From Mesotaenium endlicherianum (taxonomy: Eukaryota; Streptophyta; Zygnematophyceae; Zygnematales; Mesotaeniaceae), in the NCBI GenBank assembly GCA_009602735.1, contig WELA01010671.1, forward strand, positions 445,059 to 467,558: 22,500 nucleotides of DNA. Reading direction: 5' to 3'. The position numbers and the translations under genes are program-made. Below the pieces are notes generated by a model, which was given only the letters and a program-made list of their open reading frames with translations, was not told the origin of the DNA and made no database searches. Positions 16,591 through 22,500 of the stretch are shown in pieces (position 1 is the stretch's first letter; each line of letters opens with the position of its first letter).

Positions 16591-19430
16591 GCACGCGCGC
16601 CTCTTGCCCACCTCGCGAGCATCCAAGTGGGTGACATTTCAGGAGCTAGCCGGCCCTCTCTCCCCCTCCCCCTCCCTCTCTCCCTCCCTCTCCTACCCTC
16701 CCACCCGCCCCCGCTCTCTCTCCATATATCTGCGTCTGTGCGCATGCGCGTGCACATGGGCACCCACCGTGCGCATGCGGTCTGTAAGGCTCTGCCCCGC
16801 CCTCCCTCTCCTCCTCTCTCTGCGAGCGCACACGCCCATGCGTGAGTACCCACCGTGCGCATGCGGTCTCTGCGCATCCCCCGCCCTCCCTCTCCTTCTC
16901 CCTCTCTCTTCTGTGAGCACGCACGCATATGCATGCGCACACGCCCATGCCTGGGCACGCACCTTGTGCATGTGGTCCCTGAGGCTGCCCCGCCTGCAGA
17001 AGGGGCTGAGCACCACAGCCCTGTCGCGGTCCTCCAGGTACTCGGCCTCCGCGATGGGCCACACGTACGGGTGGCGCAGGCTGCACAGCGCCCTCTGGAA
17101 CGCGCCACGTGCCGACTCCGAGCTCTGGTACGGCACCCGGCACCGGGGGCCGCGCGCCAGCTGGCAGCAGCGGAGAGACAGGGAGGGAGAGGGGGCAAGA
17201 GAGGGGCGGGTGGTGGCGGGGGGAAGGGGGAAGGAGTGGGGAGTGGAGGTGGAGCGAAGTGGAGGGGGGGAGGGCAGAAGGGGAGAGGGGGGAGGCAGCA
17301 GAGGGGAAGGGGGGAGGGAGGGGACGGGATGAGGGGATTTTTTTTTGGTGGTCAGCAAGTCAGCATACCTCTCAGCATGCCTTGGCATGCCTGAGAACTG
17401 CAATGCCCTGTCACATTTGTTCAGCTATGGGAGCACGAGTGCCCACAGGTAGGATAAGTGCCGGGGCAGGGGCGCGTGAGAGGGGCCAGTCAAATACTCA
17501 GTTGAGACGCAGGGATGCAACGGGTTGCCCCTCCCCAACGGCCGCGGCAGCGCAAAGGGAGCTTGCTGCTGTTGCCGAGGGAGGAGAAGCGAGACGCGGA
17601 GCGGGGCGTAGCTAGCTTGACTGCAGGCAACGGCAAGACAGGCAGCGGCAACATGCCGCACGCCTTGGTCGCGAGCTCCGCTTAGACGAGGAACGCTGTC
17701 TCACCTGTTTCTTCCAGTCCGCTCCTCGAGAAGAGCATCAGCCTCCGGCAACACCTTACGTGAGCTCAGAACCTCCACCCACTTAAGCACGGGTAAGAGA
17801 CCCGAGAGCATCAGCGTCCGGCAACACCTTGCGCAAGCTCAGAAGCTCCGGCCTCTAAGAACAGGTGGAAATCCCAGCGCGAGGGGGGGGAGGGGGGGCC
17901 AGGGGGGGGCAGCATGAGGGAGTTGGAAGATGTCTCGGGTGCTGAAGGAGGGGCAGGGGGCCTTACCAGGGAGAGAGAATATTCACGGCCGTGGGAGTCG
18001 GTGGCGAGGAAGAGGCTCTTCTCCCGAGCCACCCTGCGCGTGCTGTCAAACAGGGGAGCGACAAGTGTGTAACCGGCGTGCTGCCTCAGGTAGTATCTTG
18101 CTGTGAAGCTCTCGGCTTCCCAGATTTCATCCAGCGTGTTCTCCTGCAGCACCCACGCCAGCGTTGCGCCATGAGCATGCGAGTTAAGTATGGACGACTG
18201 CAGAATATTCCAAGGTTACCCGGACACACAGCCACACACTACACACGTGTGCATATAGACACATGTATTTACATTGATATGTATATGTACATATGTGTAT
18301 ATATGACTATATATGAGACTGTAATTTCTCGAAAGACATCTATATACAGATAAATATGGGTAGATTTACACATGTAAATAAAGTGTATGGATGACCTCAG
18401 TTACTGGAACATTTACATTTTCTCACTCTCTGTATCAGAGCATGCATGCGAGCATGAGATGCCTTAGAGAGTAAAGTAAGAGGCTATGCGTGATGCTTAT
18501 GTCTATATCAGATGATGGCTGTCAGCAGTCCAAGTCTTTTGCGAAGCTCCACCTGTGCTCCTGCTCAACCTACCTACTGAGAACAGACTGCTTCCGTGTT
18601 TCAATTCCGTGACTAAATGTAGTCCATATCCACGGCAGTGTTCAGGGAGCGTCAATCTTCTTCTTCTTCCAGCAAATAAGTCTCCATGTTCCCCAGCATT
18701 GTTTGATGAGCGTCTACCACCTGGCATCTGCTCATTGAGTCCCAGATGCACAGCAGCATGCCCAGGTCATGTGTTTTCCTTTCTTTTCGTTTCTTCTTGA
18801 GTGCTTCTCATGCCCTTTCATAATTATTTGCGCATTCGAATGTCCTGACTGGATGACTGGGGAGGGTACTGATGCTAGTTCCCACTTGCCCCTATCATAA
18901 TAAAGTTCTGGGCGTTCGTGGGAGGTCTGACCCAGAGGGAGGGAAAGGGACCAAGACAGAAAGATGGAGTAGGAGCACAGCAAACCTTGTGGCAGGGCTG
19001 GCAGACGCGCTCAAGAGTGTGGATGCCCAGGTGAGGCAGGCGCATCTTGTGAGCAGCACAGGCGGAGCAGAAGACATTCCCGCAGGCTCTGCAGTGGTGT
19101 CTCCTCGTCACCAGGCCAAACCGTATCTGCATTACCATGACACCAAGTAGTGTCTTTTTACTTGACATTGTTTCAGCTACCTTGTTGGCTGGCTTCAGTG
19201 ACTTACATGAACGAGAGGAAGCTCTATACACCCCTTACAGGTTATGACTGCAAAATGAAGTCAGCAGTGGCGGAGGGCTGACACCTTTCTGCGCTGAGCG
19301 GGAGAATCTACCGAGAGATAAGTGACCATGCTGAGATGTATAGAGGACTCGAGTGGGTGTCAAAGGCGAATACCTTGCAGAGACAGCATTCAAGAGCTTC
19401 GGCATCAGGAACCCACACTGGTGGCTTCAT
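12337..19430 (-). CDS. FYVE zinc finger - PXK/Slob-like pseudokinase, nine exons, 370 residues
   Basis: Nine exons join in phase to a 370-residue protein: 19374-19430, 18986-19126, 17967-18143, 16963-17160, 15998-16087, 15576-15654, 13976-14064, 12803-12973, 12337-12447. Residues 6-64 are a complete FYVE finger: WVPD, C15 and C18, RRHHCRACG (27-35), C39, C42, and RVCQPC (59-64). FYVE fingers bind PI3P on endosomal and autophagic membranes. Residues 67-370 follow the PXK/Slob kinase-like family: HPYVWPIAEAEYL, CRRGSLRDHM, FGRQVLEALLYL, QLHSGNVLVD, LENELLGL, EVYAFGRLLHEL, ELIALPAF. The catalytic-loop Asp is replaced (Q238) and the DFG Asp is absent (V256), so catalysis is unlikely. Animal PXK carries a PX domain, also PI3P-binding; here FYVE takes that place. 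The ATG at 19430 is the first after an in-frame TAA. An extra exon in the 842-base intron 2, or splicing at the last CAG|GTCTGAG, cannot be excluded. It is divergent from ATG3. Confidence 0.9.
12803..12973 (-). CDS. Exon 8: kinase C-lobe helix F onwards
   Basis: 57 residues, acceptor GGAGCAG, donor CTGCAG|GTGAGG, phase 0. EVYAFGRLLHELAMG corresponds to the DVxSFGxLLxEM helix F of kinases. The acceptor and the first bases of this exon are duplicated 109 bases upstream. Confidence 0.92.
12969..13192. repeat. 109-bp tandem duplication covering the exon 8 acceptor
   Basis: The segment starting GAGCTCTGCTCCCA at 12969 recurs at 13078 with few changes. Both copies contain AGGTCTCCAGCTCC and TGTAAATG. 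The second has an inner 13-bp duplication (CCCGCCCTGCTGA twice, near 13139-13164). The first copy includes the intron 7 acceptor and the first bases of exon 8. Confidence 0.9.
13976..14064 (-). CDS. Exon 7: DFG-equivalent and activation segment start
   Basis: 89 bases, phase 1 to 0, donor GAG|GTGAGG. It reads CCFLAGVLENELLGLAPD, matching the family's C-x-L-x-D-LENxLLG block, with the Asp replaced by Val. The acceptor GCGCAG follows a run of G and GGCGGT units instead of pyrimidines. Confidence 0.85.
14065..15575 (-). other. Intron 6 of the FYVE-pseudokinase gene
   Basis: 1511 bases. 14065-14850 is a GC-rich degenerate repeat field on the plus strand, with recurring CCGCCACCGCCGCAC, CTCTCAGACTCC and (C)ACCAGCTGA/CCAACTGA motifs every 80-110 bases. 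Its composition explains the long plus-strand open frame ending at 14703. A palindromic CTAGGCGCCTAAG region lies near 14890 and a (GGA)n array near 15500-15520. No gene is seen inside. Confidence 0.7.
15576..15654 (-). CDS. Exon 6: degenerate catalytic loop
   Basis: 79 bases, acceptor CGTGCAG, donor A|GTGAGC (phase 1). It reads VLEALLYL, then QLHSGNVLVD. In an active kinase the loop is HRDxxxxN; here Asn is kept (N243) but the Asp position is Gln (Q238). Confidence 0.92.
15655..15997 (-). other. Intron 5, GC-AG type, microsatellite-rich
   Basis: 343 bases starting GCATGG and ending GTGCAG. It contains on the minus strand a (TCCC)n run and (GT)n/(GC)n runs near 15905-15955. Confidence 0.65.
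15998..16087 (-). CDS. Exon 5: kinase-like C-lobe, helix D/E, with GC splice donor
   Basis: 30 residues, acceptor TCTGGCAG, phase 0. It ends GDICLFGRQ; the next bases are GCATGG, so the intron starts with GC. FGRQ joined to VLEALLYL of exon 6 reproduces the conserved GRQ-(I/V)LEAL block of this family. No GT donor gives that junction. Confidence 0.82.
16088..16962 (-). other. Intron 4 with (AC)n microsatellite and tandem copies of the exon 4 donor region
   Basis: 875 bases. A dinucleotide (AC)n lies at about 16556-16588. The exon 4 3' edge and donor are repeated twice further into the intron (see the repeat at 16740-16985). Confidence 0.8.
16740..16985. repeat. Tandem triplication including the exon 4 splice donor
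   Basis: On the minus strand the block GACCACATGCACAAG|GTGCGT at the end of exon 4 (edge 16963) recurs as GACCGCATGCGCACG|GTGGGT with edges at 16854 and 16768. Each is followed by CATGGGCGTGTGCGC-like or related GT/GC-rich bases and a pyrimidine/purine run. Offsets are 109 and 86. All three copies could be read as 5' splice sites. Confidence 0.85.
16963..17160 (-). CDS. Exon 4: kinase-like N-lobe helix C to hinge
   Basis: 66 residues, acceptor CTGCCAG after a very long pyrimidine tract, donor CACAAG|GTGCGT, phase 0. It contains FQRALCSLRHPYVWPI and LSPFCRRGSLRDHM, the PXK-type helix C, beta-4 and hinge region. Confidence 0.92.
17168..17350 (-). repeat. Extended polypyrimidine stretch before exon 4 (G/A-rich on plus strand)
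   Basis: About 170 bases of almost pure C and T on the gene strand directly precede the exon 4 acceptor. The plus strand has many G-runs of three or more, so G-quadruplex formation is possible. An A/T run (nine T on plus) marks its left end at about 17338. Confidence 0.85.
17733..17850. repeat. 73-bp-period tandem duplication inside intron 3
   Basis: GAGCATCAGC...CAACACCTT...AGCTCAGAA occurs at 17733 and 17806 with about four differences in 44 bases. Confidence 0.85.
17967..18143 (-). CDS. Exon 3: kinase-like N-lobe
   Basis: 59 residues (ENTLDEIWEAESFTARYYLR at the start), acceptor GTGCTGCAG, donor CTG|GTAAGG, phase 0. It should form the first N-lobe strands. No glycine-rich loop is seen. 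The VAIK-type lysine cannot be assigned with confidence. Confidence 0.85.
18144..18985 (-). other. Intron 2 with AT-rich microsatellite
   Basis: 842 bases between the FYVE and kinase-like exons. An ATGTATAT-type repeat lies at about 18260-18320. No exon joining in phase was recognised inside, though a short one cannot be excluded. Confidence 0.6.
18986..19126 (-). CDS. Exon 2: core of the FYVE finger
   Basis: 47 residues, acceptor ATGCAG, donor CACAAG|GTTTGC, phase 0 on both sides. It contains RRHHCRACGNVFCSAC and RVCQPC, that is the basic PI3P-binding motif and zinc ligands 3-8. Confidence 0.95.
19374..19430 (-). CDS. Exon 1 of FYVE-pseudokinase: start codon, WxxD and first CxxC
   Basis: MKPPVWVPDAEALECCLCK (19 residues), phase 0, donor AAG|GTATTC. 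It holds the Trp/Asp phosphoinositide-binding motif and zinc ligands 1 and 2. The plus-strand frame over the same bases is a shadow. Confidence 0.88.
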
Positions 19431-20672
19431 TTTGCGTCCCAGAAGAGCGACATCAGGTATTTCCGGAGTGTACTCGATATGTGTTTGATATTATCGATCT
19501 TCAAGACATTTTGGTGCAATCTGGTGTTGCCGGATGGGAGTTTGCAAAATGTAAACCTTTTTTTCAGGAACAAGTAGGTGTGTATTATTTGCAGTAGATG
19601 TGCCCTTCGGCACAGCCCCCTTAAGGATGAAGATTGCGGATCTTTAGCCCGACAAGTATGATCCCCTCAACAAACACACAAGGCTTAAATGTACATCAGT
19701 GTATGTTATGGAATCGTCAGCAATGACTGACCACTTCGAACTTCATTGCATTTATACGAGGGATGGCTTCTGCTGAGTATACACGACCTACGCCATCATA
19801 TGCCGTGCTGCATCTGCTCTGAGAAGTTTCCAAGAAGCGAGGGGCTGATAAAACACCCCCGGAATGCCCCGTAAGCATTGGTCTTTCATGAAAATGGAAC
19901 AGGGTGAAAAGTGTTTCGGTGAAAAGGCAACCGTGACACACTTATTTTCAAAAAATAAGCCGAGAACGATGAAGAAGCGATTTATTACACATAGCATGGC
20001 CTTGAGGCGTGCTTCCTATCATTTTGAGGTAAGAGATTGCTTGGTTTTAGCCACAGCGAATGTGGTCAAGCCCAAAATTAAATTTGTATGAGAATTTTCA
20101 CCGCTTGACTTGCATGTGTGCAAAAGTTCCCAAATTTCCACTATCGCGTGTGAGAGACTGACAACTCTAGAGAGCGACCCGCCCGGTCGCTCCCAGCCTG
20201 CGTCCGTGTGCACTGGTGTGCACCAATCTAAACAAATCGGAAGTTGTGCAGAACACAGTACGAGACTCCGAAGGCCACCCAATACCGCAGAGAAGATGTA
20301 GTCATTCTCCACACTTTACGAAAAGCGTGATCAGCTTGGATCAGCCATAGTCATCAATCCTCGTACATTTTGGAAGTTTATTTGCACCTGGTTACACCTG
20401 GTCGTTGTTCAGATCCCTCATCTCCTTGTAACAGCATATAGTGTGATTACAGCGGTCGTGGAACAAAGTGGGTTTCCCTCCAGACTGTGTCGGGAATACT
20501 TGGAATCTCGTCATGCTATTACCTATCCAAGAGTGATCGAAGGACAGAGCGTCGAGTAGCCTCTAAGGTGCAGTGTATATCTCAACGTGTTAGTCGTGCG
20601 GACGAGACCTTCTTACTAAGAACGACTTTCGAATTTGGGCTGGACGTGGTCGAAGGGCCACAATAAGGAGCA
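19431..20672. promoter_or_regulatory. Divergent intergenic region between the FYVE-pseudokinase and ATG3 genes
   Basis: 1242 bases between two start codons pointing away from each other, so it must hold both promoters and 5' leaders. No clear TATA box was found. Two perfect dyads lie close together at 20172-20192 (GAGCGACC / GGTCGCTC, loop CGCCC) and 20208-20223 (GTGCAC / GTGCAC, loop TGGT). An open frame at 19864-20091 (plus) is lysine-rich and not recognised. Confidence 0.5.
20172..20223. promoter_or_regulatory. Two adjacent dyads in the divergent promoter region
   Basis: GAGCGACC-CGCCC-GGTCGCTC and GTGCAC-TGGT-GTGCAC lie 15 bases apart, about 450-500 bases before the ATG3 start. They may be protein-binding palindromes; no known factor is assigned. 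Confidence 0.35.
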
Positions 20673-21646
20673 ATGGATCCGACAGAAATAAAGCACAGGC
20701 TTCATGAGGCCTTTAAAAGTACAGTCGAATTTATAACTCCTCATCGAAGCGTGACAGCGTTCAAAGACAAGGGTGTCCTTACGCCTGATGAGTTTGTTGA
20801 AGCTGGAGACAACCTTGTGAGCAAGTGTCCTACCTGGTCGTGGTCAGTATCTGAAAACTTATCATCCTTTTGTGGCTTGTCCTTTCTGACCTCGACAGTA
20901 GGCGAGAGGGTCTGCTGCCTGCGCTATGTGAATGCGGCAGGAATTATGTTGGTCCTGTGAGCAGAAGTAAGTAAGGGCTGGTTGATCACAAAGACGCCCC
21001 AGTGCGTCTGAAAGTCATTGCCTGCAAGCAAACCATTCCTATGGAGAGCCCCCGAAAATGAAGCCCTGCAGAAGAACGATGTGAATCAACCATGCATGAA
21101 GAACATTCCACCAACCACATGAGGGCCCTCAGGATGCATCATGAAGATATCAATACATGGGCTATGCCGGACGACACAAGCTAGCACTATAGACAAGGAC
21201 TTCACGAGACAAGGATCCCGTGGTGGGAATATGATACTCCGATTGTACTCATTGAGCTGAAATGTGCCTCAGGGTCATGTCACATGATTGACAACGACGG
21301 GTAGATGGTTACGCTTGTCATATTGGTCAGTCAAGCAGATGCTCATCAGCATAATTCTGTAACATGCCGGAGGCCAAGCTCCTCCGACCCTCCCACTTCA
21401 CAGCGCCTCCCCCGCCTTCAACTCTTCTGAGCCCATGGTGTGCATTGAGCTTAGAATCAAGTTCCGCTGGATGATACTGAATAAGGACATAAAAATTGAT
21501 CCGTGGTCAGGGGGAAAATCTGTCAGCTCTCACCATGCATCAAAACCCTGGGGATTGAGGGCTCTGTGCATGCAGGGAGGCTGGGGACCCCGCGAAGAGG
21601 AAGCCATACCTTCCGAGGGACAAGCAGTTCCTGATCACCAGAAACG
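20673..21646 (+). CDS. ATG3: ATG3, autophagy E2-like conjugating enzyme, N-terminal part (exons 1-2, gene continues past the window)
   Basis: ATG3 is the E2-like enzyme that transfers ATG8 to phosphatidylethanolamine during autophagosome growth. Exon 1 (20673-20842) encodes 56 residues: HRLHEAFKSTVEFITPHRS, AFKDKGVLTPDEFVEAGDNL, VSKCPTWS. The donor is TG|GTCAGT. Exon 2 (21576-21646) starts after GCATGCAG, completes the Trp codon and reads EAGDPAKRKPYLPRDKQF then LITRN, ending at donor G|GTGAGT. The joined N-terminus is the plant-type ATG3 N-terminal domain, with the amphipathic membrane-sensing helix at its start. The flexible region, the catalytic HPC cysteine and the C-terminus should lie beyond 22500. 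The start is the first ATG giving the usual family N-terminus. Intron 1 is 733 bases. Confidence 0.95.
20843..21575 (+). other. Intron 1 of ATG3
   Basis: 733 bases, GTCAGT...TGCAG. No repeats or genes of note. Confidence 0.9.
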
Positions 21647-21905
21647 GTGAGTGAGATCGGCACCACCCATCATGGCAGCCCTGGCAGCCCGCCATCACGG
21701 CGCGATCGCTCTGTCCCCACGCCTGCTCTGTCCCTCTAGTGAGCTCCCGGCACAGCCAGCATGCCCCCGCGCGCTGCTGCCGCGTGGCGTCCTTTGGCAA
21801 GAACTCTGGAGACTCCCCCCTGATGCTGCCTGCCTTGCAGCTGCAGCCGGTCACATCTGTAGCCTTCCAGGCCTGTAGTGATAGCACAACAAGGGGCAGA
21901 TGGAT

Positions 21906-21983
21906 TCCAGTCCAGTCCAGTCCGGTCCAGTCAACTCCAGTCCAGTCCAGTCCATCCAGTCCGGTCCTGTCCAGTCCAGTCCC
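21906..21983 (+). repeat. (CCAGT)n pentanucleotide array
   Basis: About 15 units of CCAGT with CCGGT, CAACT and CCTGT variants. Confidence 0.95.
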
Positions 21984-22037
21984 GATATGATTGGCCTTTC
22001 TAATCTGTCTTCTGGTCGCCATCGTGGAGTACACAGT

Positions 22038-22268
22038 GGGCCAGCAACACTTAGGGAGCTTGACTGAGCCCCTTGGGGAGCCAGCATCATGGAGCAGAAT
22101 GGGCCAGCGACGCCTAGGGATTCTGACTATGCTCCTTAGGGAGCCAGCATCACGGAGCAGAATGGGCCAGAGACGCCTAGGGAGCCTTGCTGAGCCCCTT
22201 CGGGAGCCAGCATTACAGAGCAAAGTGGGCCAGCAACACTTAGGTAGCCGGCATTATGAAGCAGAGTG
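22038..22268 (+). repeat. 63-bp minisatellite, about 3.6 copies
   Basis: Units start with GGGCCAG at 22038, 22101, 22164 and 22226 (periods 63, 63, 62). Each carries ..CCTAGGGA or ..CTTAGG.. and GAGCCAGCAT..GGAGCAGA. The period is a multiple of three, so the frame stays open, but it lies in an intron. Confidence 0.95.
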
Positions 22269-22294
22269 GGCTTTCCAGCACTCAACCCACACGG

Positions 22295-22370
22295 AACTTG
22301 AGCCCGAAACCGAGCCCGAACTTGAGCCCAAGCCTGAGCCCGAGCTTAAGCCCGAGCCTGAGCCTGGGCG
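22295..22370 (+). repeat. (GAGCCN)n hexanucleotide array
   Basis: About 12 units of GAGCCC, GAGCCT and GAACTT type, giving Glu-Pro repeats in one frame. It is the same class as the arrays at 4421 and 11325. Confidence 0.9.
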
Positions 22371-22500
22371 CGGGTGTAAGAAGGCCCGCCTCCAGTCGCC
22401 GCCAGCCACGCCTCGCACTAAGGAATCATGATAAGAGCGTGGCGATCAGAGAATCTGCAGGTGCTGAAGGATATGGCTGTGAAGGGTGAGCCATTGCAGG

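Larger units (their letters stand above)
21647..22500 (+). other. Intron 2 of ATG3 (start), rich in tandem repeats
   Basis: It begins GTGAGT. It contains, in order, a CCAGT array, a 63-bp minisatellite and a GAGCCN hexamer array. The next ATG3 exon (expected to begin with the Val-Pro-Cys block) was not found, so the intron exceeds 850 bases or the exon is diverged. Confidence 0.75.

Noticed and set aside
19322-19597. Plus-strand open frames opposite the FYVE gene start
   Set aside because: The minus strand here holds exon 1 with the FYVE WVPD and CCLCK motif and a consistent donor, so the plus frames are shadows.
22038-22268. Regular repeats that might suggest a CRISPR-like array
   Set aside because: Units are contiguous 63-base tandem copies without unique spacers, in a eukaryotic intron.
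22435-22490. Possible ATG3 exon 3 after CTGCAG near 22460
   Set aside because: The phase-compatible reading (AEGYGCEG) lacks the conserved Val-Pro-Cys block that should follow LITRN.

Overview
The window looks like nuclear DNA of a green-lineage eukaryote (Viridiplantae, most likely an alga or other non-flowering lineage). The reasons are: genes split by spliceosomal introns whose exon phases agree, an ATG3 N-terminus of plant type, a SUMO-fold protein, and a Ty3/gypsy retrotransposon whose pol ends in a PHD-like finger. The genus cannot be named from the sequence.

Left part (1-5800): a graveyard of LTR retrotransposons. The 3' end of a broken Ty3/gypsy element (619-1470, integrase zinc finger, no DDE core, frameshifted PHD finger) is followed by its polypurine tract and LTR start. 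It is cut at 618/619 by the TG terminus of an inverted LTR-like copy whose diverged partner starts at 2890. A second element on the minus strand left a tRNA-primer binding site, an LTR end and a short gag-like start (1735-about 2000). Further right are a GAGCTT array and an unclassified repeat pair (5180-5745).

Middle part (5800-12336): mostly non-coding. The clear gene is a 98-residue SUMO-fold protein at 7339-7635, behind a TATA box and an ATG-free leader, lacking the C-terminal di-glycine. Two open stretches (about 8820-9182 minus, 9521-9775 plus) look coding but are not recognised. A GGCTCC array lies at 11325-11433.

Right part (12337-22500): two divergent genes. On the minus strand, nine exons (19430 down to 12337), all with matching phases, encode a 370-residue protein: a complete FYVE zinc finger joined to a PXK/Slob-type pseudokinase. 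On the plus strand, the first two exons of ATG3, the autophagy E2-like enzyme, start at 20673 and the gene runs off the window. FYVE fingers bind phosphatidylinositol 3-phosphate (PI3P), the lipid of endosomes and autophagosome formation, so the pairing with ATG3 is suggestive. Introns of both genes are filled with microsatellites and tandem duplications. Two of these arrays duplicate splice-site regions, and one intron appears to use a GC donor.
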